Part shown: positions 28,808 through 37,737 of the stretch, piece after piece
Layout of the letters: each line of letters starts with the position of its first letter
Numbering within the stretch: position 1 is the stretch's first letter
Source of the DNA: an uncultured Lachnospiraceae bacterium
GTDB lineage: Bacteria; Bacillota; Clostridia; Lachnospirales; Lachnospiraceae
NCBI GenBank assembly: GCA_910586715.1
Contig: CAJUJG010000004.1
Coordinates: forward strand, 83,541 to 147,540
Direction: 5' to 3'
Length of the DNA: 64,000 nucleotides
The notes under the pieces: generated by a model
The model's database searches: none
What the model saw: the letters and a program-made list of their open reading frames with translations, nothing else
Told to the model about the DNA's origin: nothing
Translations under genes and position numbers: made by a program

Positions 28808-30337
28808 ATGAGAATTATAAAAAGTAAATATTATGGAATTATACGCGGTGTTACGGTTGGTATCGCGTTTTTCCTTCAGATAGGAATTATGGTATTTTTA
28901 TCTATGTACCTGATTCAATTTGCGACCGAAATCTACTTTATATTAGAACTCATCAGTATTGCAATTGCTTTTGAGCTGGTTAATAATGCGGAATCTTATA
29001 AAATAGGATGGATTGTCATTATTTTAGTTCTTCCTGTTGCGGGTTTGTTTTTATATTCCATGTGGGGAAGAAGCCGCAAAAACTCAAGATATTTCAGACG
29101 TTTTAGGGAAATTGACGCGAACCGGACAAGACAGATTATGAATGATGATGCAGTAGCGCAGGATTTGGAAATTGATCATCCCAATAAAGTACAGATTAGC
29201 CGGTATTTGCGCAAGGAAGGTTTTCCAATTTATAAAAATACAAAAGTTGTTTATTATGAGGTAGGTGAGAAAGTCCTTTCTGCAATGATTGCAGATATGA
29301 AAATTGCGAAAAAGTTTATTTTTATGGAATATTTTATTGTTTCCGAAGGCAGGATTTGGGAAGAAATTCTTGAAATTCTTACACAAAAAGTAAAAGAAGG
29401 TGTAGAAGTAAAACTGTTGTTCGATGACTTTGGGACGTTAAAAATAAATACACATGCGTTTCGGACTGAAATAAAAGCCCGGGGAATTCAGATGTGTATT
29501 TTTAATCCAATACACGCAGATGTAGCGCGCATGTCGTTTAATTATCGAAATCATCAGAAGATTACTGTAATAGACGGCAATATTGCTTATACAGGCGGAT
29601 TTAATCTCGCAGATGAGTATGCCAATTATGTGCAGCGGTTTGGTCATTGGAAGGATTCCGGTATGCGCCTTTGTGGAGAGGGCGTATATAGTTTTACATG
29701 CTTTTTTCTTGATATGTGGCGTATTTCCAATAAAAACATAAAGATAGAAAACGAAGCATATAAACCAAGCATAAATTTAGAGGAAGAAGGTTATGTGCAG
29801 CCATTTATGGGTGGTCCGCACAGAAATCCCCACAATCCGACAGAAGGTGCGTATACGCGTATGATAAACAAGGCAAGGGATTATATTTATATTACGACGC
29901 CATATCTTGTTCTTGACCAAAAGATGCTTGAGGATCTTACCAGCGCGGCGGAGAGTGGTGTAGATGTACGTATTATAGTACCGAAGATTTATGATAAGTG
30001 GTATGTTTATATGGTGAATGTTTCAAATTATGGAAAGCTTATGGAAGCTGGTGTTCAGGTTTATGAATATACACCGGGATTTATACATGCCAAAAATGTT
30101 GTGGTAGATGATGAATGTGCGATTTGCGGGACAATTAATACGGATTATAGAAGTTTTTATCTGCACTATGAATGCGGTGTATTTGTGAGTGAAATAGATG
30201 CGGTAAAGGATATGAAGGACGACTTTTTAAATACGATTGAGCAATGCGATGCGATGGATATGATTCGATGGTCAAAGCGTCCGATTGGAAATAAGCTGAT
30301 ACAAGGAATGCTGAAAATAATTTCGCCGTTATTATGA
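28808..30337 (+). CDS. cls: Cardiolipin synthase / phospholipase D family protein
   Basis: 509 residues. Two or three N-terminal membrane segments (about 10-85), then two phospholipase D (HKD) motifs: NHQKITVID (about residue 246) and IHAKNVVVDD (about 425), each in its GG..N or GT.N context (AYTGGFNLADEY, CGTINTDYRSF). Cardiolipin synthases of this type join two phosphatidylglycerols. The ATG has AAGGA six bases upstream and lies 23 bases after the fusion gene, so it is the last gene of the operon. A lipid acceptor for the operon's acyl group is possible but unproven. Confidence 0.93.
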   Translation: MRIIKSKYYGIIRGVTVGIAFFLQIGIMVFLSMYLIQFATEIYFILELISIAIAFELVNNAESYKIGWIVIILVLPVAGLFLYSMWGRSRKNSRYFRRFREIDANRTRQIMNDDAVAQDLEIDHPNKVQISRYLRKEGFPIYKNTKVVYYEVGEKVLSAMIADMKIAKKFIFMEYFIVSEGRIWEEILEILTQKVKEGVEVKLLFDDFGTLKINTHAFRTEIKARGIQMCIFNPIHADVARMSFNYRNHQKITVIDGNIAYTGGFNLADEYANYVQRFGHWKDSGMRLCGEGVYSFTCFFLDMWRISNKNIKIENEAYKPSINLEEEGYVQPFMGGPHRNPHNPTEGAYTRMINKARDYIYITTPYLVLDQKMLEDLTSAAESGVDVRIIVPKIYDKWYVYMVNVSNYGKLMEAGVQVYEYTPGFIHAKNVVVDDECAICGTINTDYRSFYLHYECGVFVSEIDAVKDMKDDFLNTIEQCDAMDMIRWSKRPIGNKLIQGMLKIISPLL

Positions 30338-30366
30338 GAAACAAATATTAAGTGTTTGTATAAAAT

Positions 30367-30391
30367 AAAAAAGTGCTTCTAGCACTTTTTT
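30367..30391. terminator. Bidirectional terminator between cls and cheY
   Basis: AAAAAAGTGCT (30367-30377) and AGCACTTTTTT (30381-30391) form a perfect 11-bp stem with a 3-base loop. T-runs on both strands serve the convergent cls and cheY genes. Confidence 0.9.
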
Positions 30392-30413
30392 ATTGCAGTA
30401 TGAAATTATGAAT

Positions 30414-30776
30414 TTATCCGATTACCTTTTTTAATGCTTCCAAAACTCGTTCTGCCTGGAACGGTTTTACAATAAAGTCTTTTGCTCCTGATTGGATTGC
30501 TTCGATAACCATTGCCTGCTGACCCATCGCCGAACACATAATAACTGTTGCGTTCGGATCATTGCCTTTAATTGCTTTTAGTGCCTGTATTCCGTCCATT
30601 TCCGGCATTGTGATGTCCATAAGCACGAGATCTGGCTTTGTTTCATTGTACTTATCTACAGCTATCTTTCCGTTTTCTGCTTCCGCAGCAACATTATATC
30701 CGTTTTTCGTCAAAATGTCTTTAATCATCATTCTCATAAAAGCTGCATCATCGACAATTAAAATATTTTTTGCCAT
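30414..30776 (-). CDS. cheY: CheY-like chemotaxis response regulator
   Basis: 120 residues, a single receiver domain without output domain. The acidic pocket is in ILIVDDAAFMRMM; the phospho-acceptor Asp is in DLVLMDITMPEMDG; MCSAMGQQ holds the Thr/Ser-position switch (here Ser-Ala), and conserved Lys is in FIVKPF. CheY-P binds the flagellar switch. It is alone here, away from any che operon, although two MCP genes lie 24-28 kb away. GAGGAGG precedes the ATG. It could serve another pathway. Confidence 0.9.
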   Translation of the reverse strand: MAKNILIVDDAAFMRMMIKDILTKNGYNVAAEAENGKIAVDKYNETKPDLVLMDITMPEMDGIQALKAIKGNDPNATVIMCSAMGQQAMVIEAIQSGAKDFIVKPFQAERVLEALKKVIG

Positions 30777-30854
30777 TTTAGTTCCTCCTCTGGAATAATC
30801 TATGAAATGGAATATGTATATTCATGAAACCATTTTTAGATGTCGCTCAGATAT

Positions 30855-30883
30855 ATTCTACAATTATTTTTAAATTTTGTCTA
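30855..30883 (-). promoter_or_regulatory. Putative promoter of cheY
   Basis: On the minus strand TAGACA (30883-30878), 17 bases, then TAGAAT (30860-30855). It lies about 80 bases before the cheY start. Confidence 0.6.
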
Positions 30884-31035
30884 TATGAGAGTGAAAATAA
30901 ATTTGTTATATTTCAGCTATATTTCATATTTTATTATTTTTCAAGCAATCTGACAGGTTAGAACGCTAGTTCAAAACTAAAAAAATTGCACAAATTTTTT
31001 TCCGGTTTCAAAAATTTTAAAAAATTAAAAAAAGG

Positions 31036-31063
31036 TTGATAATACGGGGGGGTGGTGTATTAT
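31036..31063 (+). promoter_or_regulatory. Putative promoter of the giant secreted protein
   Basis: TTGATA (31036-31041), 16 bases including a run of G, then TATTAT (31058-31063). It leaves a leader of about 115 bases before the ATG at 31186, which has a strong AAGGAGG at 31172-31178. No other feature is evident in the 30777-31185 gap. Confidence 0.5.
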
Positions 31064-31185
31064 ATAAATATAGTCATTTTGTTATTAATTGGGTTTTCGA
31101 TCATTTTGGCTTTTGTGCCGGATTTAGGAATTATCCATATGGGTAAACAATCAGAAATGGCAGAAACATACAAGGAGGAAAATGT

Positions 31186-34100
31186 ATGATTAAATTAATC
31201 GGAAAAAGGATATTGGCAGTGATAATGTCAGGCGCCATACTGATGTCCAATATGAGCGCGTACGCCGCTGAGTTTTCCGGGGGTACGGCAAAAGAGTGCA
31301 GGGAAGCGTCCGAAAATGAAGACACGTCGATTGAAGTGACGGAAAAATCGGAAGAGACATTCGGCAGCGCTGCCGCGTCCGAGAATTTGGATGCGGAAAA
31401 CAGCATGCAAAATGGAGAAGACGCCGAAAATGGAAACGGAAACGAAACGCAGGCAGTTGAAGAGTCTGCTGCAGACGGGACAGAGGCGGAGACAAAAATA
31501 AAGTCCGAAGTGGAATCCGAGATAAAAATGGAATCCGAAGAGGAATCGGAATCCGGGACAAAAATAGAATCCGAAGAGGAGTCGGAATCTGAGACAAAAA
31601 TAGAATCCGAAACAGAGGCGGAATCCGAAACAGAAGCAGAGTCCGAAAGTATATTATCCCAAAGTACGACTGCAGCGCGGGCATCGTCCAGAAACAGTTC
31701 GTCCAAAGACAGCGTTAATCAATATATGGCGGATGCGTTTTTGAGGGATTCCTGCTGGATCAATAAGGATGAAGTGCAGGGCATTCCAGAGGCTTTTTAC
31801 TATGCGGGGGAACTTCAGGACAATTATATATGGCAAAATATGGAATCCTTATGGAAAGCGATAGAATTAGCTGATGGGAATCCGAATCTTAATTCGTCTC
31901 CGAAAACATTATATCAGGCTGCCCTTATGGATATTTTGGCAGAGCAGGTTCAATTGGAGAAAGACCTGAACAGTTATTCGATTGAAGGGGACAGTATTGT
32001 TACCGTAATGGAAAACATTTCAAGTGGTAGTGATGAGAGTAAGGTTATAGAAGAAACCCAAAAGTTTATAGATCTTTCGGCTAAAGGCGCCGCTGCTGCA
32101 CCTATGGGAGAGTGGATATCAACAAATCATAATCAAATATTTAAAGAATTATCTGACGTCAAAGTTTCGATTATTTTGGCTTCTGCACAGAGTACAGTAT
32201 CTACAGGAGATGAAATGTATGATTATTTCATCAAGGTCGGAGAGTTAGTGCAGATTAATGATAGTATGATTACTGCGTTAGAAGATATGTATAACCATGT
32301 CGATGCTGCATTTTCATCAAATTATAAGGGCACTTCAGTCCAGAAAGCAGCTGAAAAGAAAATTATACAGGAAGCCATCCTGGAAATGATTAATATATTG
32401 AAGGGCGATGAATTTCAGGAGAAACTGGTAGGAGAGGCGGATATATGTATAAGAGAAGGGACTTCACTTGGATACAATATTTCGATATCATTATTATGGG
32501 ATGAACTTGGGAACATAAACCCTGAATTTCAGGCCGTGAAATGGGGACTTGATAATGGGATAAATTTGTCAAACTTGCTTTTTAATATTGACAATAAGAT
32601 CAAAGACGCTGCAATAGCGAATGTCAGATGTAAACTGCACCGTATTATACAATCTGGCGTAAAAAGAAGCAGGCAAGGATATAAGAGCAGCAGGTCGGAT
32701 GCAAATGCAGAGCTGTTTGTCAATTATGTATATTTGCTGAGCGATTCTTACAGGGTGATGTTGGATACAATCCATGATTATGCCAAAAGTACGGGTATTA
32801 TAAAGAGATTTTATCTGGAAGAAATAAATGCATCTAGTCTTAAGTTTGCAGGCGCTTTTTTTGAAAGTTTAGTACATGTTCCTATTTTTAATGAGGATGA
32901 GGAATATAAGAAATACGAGCGGTCATGGCTGTCAAAGGTTACGAATACGAAAGCTATTCCGCTCAACGAGATTTATAACTTATATGTAAAAGGTTTGGAA
33001 CAATATGTGGAACAGCAGAAAGCAAGAAAAACTGCCATAAAACAGATATATACCGGTATCAGCAGTTCGGAAACGGCAGATGAACAGGCCAAACAAACCG
33101 CTTCAGAAGCGTTGGAATTGTTTGAAACTTTTGTTACATATCCTTCCGTTACCGCGCCGTCGGAAAGTAAAATTGCGGAGGATGAAGCGAAAAGCAAGAA
33201 GCATCAGCTTACCTATGCGGATCAGGTAATCAGTTCCGGAAAAACCCTTGATGAGGATATGATGACGTATGGGAACATGACGTTTTCAGGCGGCGTTTTG
33301 GATTTAAACGGGCATACGCTTGCCATATATGGGGATTTCTACCATACCGGAGGACAGATTCGGTTTAATAAAGGTACATTGATCATTCTCGGGAAGTATT
33401 ACTGCAGAAAACAAAGTGGGGTGGACAATGACGGGAACTCGACCTATACGTCTAGTAGTGGTACGCTGCGGATGACGGATGCTACGGACAAGATGCAGGT
33501 ATCAGGGGACTTCTACTGGCGTTCAAATAGTTTATGGACAACGGACATCAATGCGTCCACAAGTTATAACATGCTGCGTGCAGGGACAATCGAGATCGGT
33601 GGAAATTTCCAGGCGGATGATAATTGGAAACCAAGTACGCTGGAAGGCGATTCCCACAAGGAGGTCTTCAAAAATCTGGAAGGGACGGAAGTATATTTCA
33701 AGTGGTCCTCAAGTTATTTCAGCAACGTGGAGTTCCCGGAGAAAGCGGAAGGGAAAGACTATTATCCCATTACGTGGTCAGGTGCTATGAAAGGCTTTAC
33801 CCTGCAGCAGGACATGTACCTGATACTGCCGGAAAGCAAATATCCAGAGGGGTATCAGACGCTTGGAACAGATGGAAGCATTAACCTGAATGGCCATACG
33901 CTGACGATACCGGGCAATGTGCTGCATATAGGAGGTAATATTACCTTCCGAGGCGGAACGCTGGACATCAGGGGGAATTATGAGGCAAAGCAGTTTAAGA
34001 ACCTGGATAATAACGGTAACCCGATTTATACATATGGTAATGTCACGCTGCGGATGACGGATGCGTCGGATAAAATGCAGGTGGCAGGGGACTTCTATTG

Positions 34101-37100
34101 GGATTCATATTTTGGATGGACAACGGACATCAATGCGTCCACAAGTAGTAACATGCTGCGTGCAGGGACAATTGAGATCGGAGGAAACTTCCGGGCAGTT
34201 TCAAGTTGGAAGCCAAGCACACTGGAAGGCGATTCCCACAAGGAGGTCTTCAAAAATCTGGAAGGGACGGAAGTATATTTCAAGTGGTCCTCAAGTTATT
34301 TCAGCAACGTGGAGTTCCCGGAGAAAGCGGAAGGGAAAGACTATTATCCCATTACGTGGTCAGGTGCTATGAAAGGCTTTACCCTGCAGCAGGACATGTA
34401 CCTGATACTGCCGGAAAGCAAATATCCAGAGGGGTATCAGACGCTTGGAACAGATGGAAGCATTAACCTGAATGGCCATACGCTGACGATACCGGGCAAT
34501 GTGCTGCATATAGGAGGTAATATTACCTTCCGAGGCGGAACGCTGGACATCAGGGGGAATTATGAGGCAAAGCAGTTTAAAAACCTGGATAATAATGGTA
34601 ACCCGATTTATACGTCTAGTAGTTGTACGCTGCGGATGGCGGATGCTGCGGATAAAATGCAGGTGGCAGGGGACTTCTATTGGGATTCACATTCTGGATG
34701 GACAACGGACATCAATGCGTCCACAAGTAATAACATGCTGCGTGCAGGGACAATCGAGATCGGCGGTAGCTTCCGTACGGATTCATTTTGGACGCCAAGT
34801 ACATTAGAAGGCGACTCCCACAAGGAGGTCTTCAAAAATCCGGAAGGGACGGAAGTATATTTCGCTTCGTCCTCAAGTTATTTCAGCAACGTGGAGTTCC
34901 CGGAGAAAGCGGAAGGGAAAGACTATTATCCCATTACGTGGTCAGGTGCTATGAAAGGCTTTACCCTGCAGCAGGACATGTACCTGATACTGCCGGAAAG
35001 CAAATATCCAGAGGGGTATCAGACGCTTGGAACAGATGGAAGCATTAACCTGAATGGCCATACGCTGACGATACCGGGCAATGTGCTGCATATAGGAGGT
35101 AATATTACCTTCCGAGGCGGAACGCTGGACATCAGGGGGAATTATGAGGCAAAGCAGTTTAAAAACCTGGATAATAATGGTAACCCGATTTATACGTCTA
35201 GTAGTTGTACGCTGCGGATGGCGGATGCTGCGGATAAAATGCAGGTGGCAGGGGACTTCTATTGGGATTCACATTCTGGATGGACAACGGACATCAATGC
35301 GTCCACAAGTAATAACATGCTGCGTGCAGGGACAATCGAGATCGGCGGTAGCTTCCGTACGGATTCAAGTTGGAAGCCAAGCACACTGGTGGGAGACTCC
35401 AACACTGTCTGGCTGAAAGGAAACACCGCGAAAACAATTTCCATGCCGTCAAGCAGTAAATTCAATATCCTGAAACTGGACAGGGACGTGGACAGCTATA
35501 GCATTACCCCGAATCCATGCTGGGCAGTTCTGCTTACAGGAGGGAAGTACCATGTGCAGCCGGCGGCGAGTGTCAGCATAAAGAATACCGTTATCACGAA
35601 CAAGGCGGACGGCACGGTAACGGTCAAAAATACGAAAGTCACGCCGAATGTGGATATTACGCTGAAACTGCCGCAGAAGAATATGGAGCTTGTGGTATCC
35701 CAAACTGGCGAGATAACGATTCCATCAAATACGGAACTGACAATGCCGGCGCGCAAGGACAAGATTACCCTGCCAGAGGGCGGAACAGCCAGCGCTTCCG
35801 GAACCGTTAAGAGTGGGTGTCTTGTTGTCGGTGATCTCAGGATTGATGCGCAGGAGAATGCTGCCATTAACGTGTCTGCCCAGGGGGAAATCACGCTGCC
35901 GAAGGATACCATTCTTACGGGAAGCGATGGAACGAAAACGAAACTTCCGCAGGGCGGAACCATAACAGCCGACGGCGAACTGACAGGAGATAAAAAACCT
36001 GACGATGAAGAGAGCAGCGGTAGCGAAGAAAGCAGTGGCAGCGAAGAAAGCAGTGGCAGCGAAGAGAGCAGCGGCAGCGAAGAAAGCGACGGTGATGAGG
36101 ACGAGTGGCATTATCCGGACGAGGTAATTGTGAGCGCCGAAGCTAAAGTCAGGGATCTGAAGACGGACGCAAAGGCTGAAATTGCGACGAATATTAAGGA
36201 AAAAGTTTATGATGGAAATGCCTACACGCCCACAGTCAAGGTTACTGCATATGATGAAAACGGCAAAAAGACAACGCTTACGGAAGGCGTGGATTACAGG
36301 GTAAAATACAGAAATAACATGAATGCGGGAGACGCTGTTGTCGTAATTGAGGGTAACGGAGCTTACAAAGGAAGCATACAGAAGGGATTCAGGATCTCGA
36401 AAAAACCGATAAACAAGATTAAAATCGTTTCCGGCGCTATGATTGAGGGGAATACCGTAAGCCTTGACAGGCTGCCAATACAGGTCTGCGACGGCGCGAA
36501 ACAGCTTAAATACGGCACGGATTACACGCTTGCGGTTTCGAATGCCGCTGAGGGAAGTTCCGTGACAAAAGGAATGCTTACCGTGACGGTTACCGCAGGC
36601 TCAGACTCGAATTACACGGGCATCTGTACGGCAAAAATCACGGTATTCGGAAAGCCTTCAAAGAATTTTAAGGGCTTTATAGCAAGTCCGGATGATGTGA
36701 TTTTGGAATACGAATCCACCGGGTACACAGGGAAGCCGCTCAAGCCTGCTGTCAAGGAAATCAGGGTAAGGGATGAGCAGAACAATCTGCAGGAATCGCC
36801 TCTGGGCAAAAAGGATTTCTCGGTGAAGTATCAGAATAATAAGGAGGTAGGTACGGCATATGTTATCATTACCGGAAAGGGTGGATACGTCGGGAGAGTC
36901 ATTAAGTCATTTACTATTGCGCCAAAAAATGCAGAGAACACGGCGTTTGTAATAAAAAACCAAGCAAAGATTGATCAAGGCGTAACATACAACGGGAAAC
37001 TGCAAAAGCCGAAGGTAACAGTGACTGATAGCAGTACAAACAAGACGCTCAAGCTTGGGAAAGACTATACTGTCAGGTATGCGAACAATCTCCATGCTTC

Positions 37101-37389
37101 TGATACGGAAACAAACAGGGGAAAAGCCAAAATTATCATAAGGGGAATCGGCGCATACAGCGGCATTTCACTTACAAGGGAGTTTAAAATTTTACCGATC
37201 GACATTAAGAAGGCATCGGTAAAGGGAACGTCGGAACAGCTGAATATAACACATGCAAAACGTTTGCTGGTGAAAAATTATGATTACAAAATTGCAGGCG
37301 ACCCGAAGCCCACAGGCAAAAAAGTTGAAATTACGCTGGAAGGAGTGGGAGATTTTAAAGGCACAGTGACGAAAAAAGTTAATCCTTGA
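31186..37389 (+). CDS. Giant secreted repeat protein with Ig-like domains (2067 aa)
   Basis: A signal peptide (about 1-28, with SAYA before the cleavage site) starts it. Next is a Glu/Ser-rich acidic stretch (about 105-157, with EESESETKIESE), then a mainly helical region (about 175-650). Residues about 690-1400 contain repeated beta-rich units with GGTLDIRGNYEAKQF and GTIEIGGNF; three are nearly identical. Then a beta region, a SGSEESSGSEESS linker (about 1608-1636), and at least four Ig-like domains (about 1645-2067). The same Ig-like domain type recurs in the GH25 protein. No sortase motif or anchor is seen. An adhesin or matrix role is a guess. Confidence 0.85.
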   Translation: MIKLIGKRILAVIMSGAILMSNMSAYAAEFSGGTAKECREASENEDTSIEVTEKSEETFGSAAASENLDAENSMQNGEDAENGNGNETQAVEESAADGTEAETKIKSEVESEIKMESEEESESGTKIESEEESESETKIESETEAESETEAESESILSQSTTAARASSRNSSSKDSVNQYMADAFLRDSCWINKDEVQGIPEAFYYAGELQDNYIWQNMESLWKAIELADGNPNLNSSPKTLYQAALMDILAEQVQLEKDLNSYSIEGDSIVTVMENISSGSDESKVIEETQKFIDLSAKGAAAAPMGEWISTNHNQIFKELSDVKVSIILASAQSTVSTGDEMYDYFIKVGELVQINDSMITALEDMYNHVDAAFSSNYKGTSVQKAAEKKIIQEAILEMINILKGDEFQEKLVGEADICIREGTSLGYNISISLLWDELGNINPEFQAVKWGLDNGINLSNLLFNIDNKIKDAAIANVRCKLHRIIQSGVKRSRQGYKSSRSDANAELFVNYVYLLSDSYRVMLDTIHDYAKSTGIIKRFYLEEINASSLKFAGAFFESLVHVPIFNEDEEYKKYERSWLSKVTNTKAIPLNEIYNLYVKGLEQYVEQQKARKTAIKQIYTGISSSETADEQAKQTASEALELFETFVTYPSVTAPSESKIAEDEAKSKKHQLTYADQVISSGKTLDEDMMTYGNMTFSGGVLDLNGHTLAIYGDFYHTGGQIRFNKGTLIILGKYYCRKQSGVDNDGNSTYTSSSGTLRMTDATDKMQVSGDFYWRSNSLWTTDINASTSYNMLRAGTIEIGGNFQADDNWKPSTLEGDSHKEVFKNLEGTEVYFKWSSSYFSNVEFPEKAEGKDYYPITWSGAMKGFTLQQDMYLILPESKYPEGYQTLGTDGSINLNGHTLTIPGNVLHIGGNITFRGGTLDIRGNYEAKQFKNLDNNGNPIYTYGNVTLRMTDASDKMQVAGDFYWDSYFGWTTDINASTSSNMLRAGTIEIGGNFRAVSSWKPSTLEGDSHKEVFKNLEGTEVYFKWSSSYFSNVEFPEKAEGKDYYPITWSGAMKGFTLQQDMYLILPESKYPEGYQTLGTDGSINLNGHTLTIPGNVLHIGGNITFRGGTLDIRGNYEAKQFKNLDNNGNPIYTSSSCTLRMADAADKMQVAGDFYWDSHSGWTTDINASTSNNMLRAGTIEIGGSFRTDSFWTPSTLEGDSHKEVFKNPEGTEVYFASSSSYFSNVEFPEKAEGKDYYPITWSGAMKGFTLQQDMYLILPESKYPEGYQTLGTDGSINLNGHTLTIPGNVLHIGGNITFRGGTLDIRGNYEAKQFKNLDNNGNPIYTSSSCTLRMADAADKMQVAGDFYWDSHSGWTTDINASTSNNMLRAGTIEIGGSFRTDSSWKPSTLVGDSNTVWLKGNTAKTISMPSSSKFNILKLDRDVDSYSITPNPCWAVLLTGGKYHVQPAASVSIKNTVITNKADGTVTVKNTKVTPNVDITLKLPQKNMELVVSQTGEITIPSNTELTMPARKDKITLPEGGTASASGTVKSGCLVVGDLRIDAQENAAINVSAQGEITLPKDTILTGSDGTKTKLPQGGTITADGELTGDKKPDDEESSGSEESSGSEESSGSEESSGSEESDGDEDEWHYPDEVIVSAEAKVRDLKTDAKAEIATNIKEKVYDGNAYTPTVKVTAYDENGKKTTLTEGVDYRVKYRNNMNAGDAVVVIEGNGAYKGSIQKGFRISKKPINKIKIVSGAMIEGNTVSLDRLPIQVCDGAKQLKYGTDYTLAVSNAAEGSSVTKGMLTVTVTAGSDSNYTGICTAKITVFGKPSKNFKGFIASPDDVILEYESTGYTGKPLKPAVKEIRVRDEQNNLQESPLGKKDFSVKYQNNKEVGTAYVIITGKGGYVGRVIKSFTIAPKNAENTAFVIKNQAKIDQGVTYNGKLQKPKVTVTDSSTNKTLKLGKDYTVRYANNLHASDTETNRGKAKIIIRGIGAYSGISLTREFKILPIDIKKASVKGTSEQLNITHAKRLLVKNYDYKIAGDPKPTGKKVEITLEGVGDFKGTVTKKVNP
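33643..35388 (+). repeat. Three tandem 582-bp in-frame repeats
   Basis: Copies at 33643-34224, 34225-34806 and 34807-35388, each 194 codons. They are almost identical, with differences clustered in a few short blocks (for example TYGNVTLRMT against TSSSCTLRMA, and YFGW against HSGW). A diverged first half-unit lies upstream at about 33240-33640. The exact 582-base spacing is directly visible. Confidence 0.95.
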
Positions 37390-37454
37390 CGCTTAAGAAC
37401 TTTATAATAAAGGCATTTCCAGGAATTTTTGTCCAATTGCCCGAAAATTAAAGG

Positions 37455-37491
37455 ATGTCGGAAACCCATGAAATTCAAGGGTTTCCGACAT
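37455..37491 (+). terminator. Hairpin after the giant protein gene
   Basis: Perfect 13-bp arms ATGTCGGAAACCC (37455-37467) and GGGTTTCCGACAT (37479-37491), with an 11-base loop. The T-run is weak (TTT AAG). It is a likely terminator 65 bases after the stop. Confidence 0.65.
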
Positions 37492-37499
37492 TTAAGATT

Positions 37500-37720
37500 A
37501 ATAGGAGCTATCCATTTAAAACAAAAAAGGAAGAAAAGAGCACTATTGCATTGCAGGTTACAATAAGCTATACTAGATGGGAAAATAAAAAAACAACTAT
37601 AAAGGTATATAATATTTTCTCGAATGAGGAGGAAAAATATTTGTAAATGGCGATTTCGCGTCTGAAGTAACAGAGAATGGAAACTGGTAATATGAAATAA
37701 AAAGTATCAAAATGAATAGA
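37500..37720 (+). pseudogene. Possible decayed gene fragment
   Basis: One frame reads TIALQVTISYTRWENKKTTI and KVYNIFSNEEEKYL before a stop at about 37644. A one-base shift allows FVNGDFASEVTENGNW to follow, ending in TAA and then YEIK. The content is protein-like but short, and no family is recognised. It could be the tail of a secreted protein. The stretch is otherwise only the leader of the next gene. Confidence 0.3.
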
Positions 37721-37737
37721 AAGGAATTTATAAAATC

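Noticed and set aside
31131..31706. Minus-strand Ser-rich ORF of 191 residues opposite the giant gene
   Set aside because: It is a mirror of the acidic low-complexity region (SDSxS repeats) and has no gene context.
33643..35388. Possible CRISPR or multi-copy mobile array
   Set aside because: Units are 582 bases, in frame and coding, with no spacers; they are protein repeats.
37455..37646. ORF of 63 residues starting in the hairpin
   Set aside because: Its first codons are the terminator hairpin itself; only the later part may be a decayed gene.
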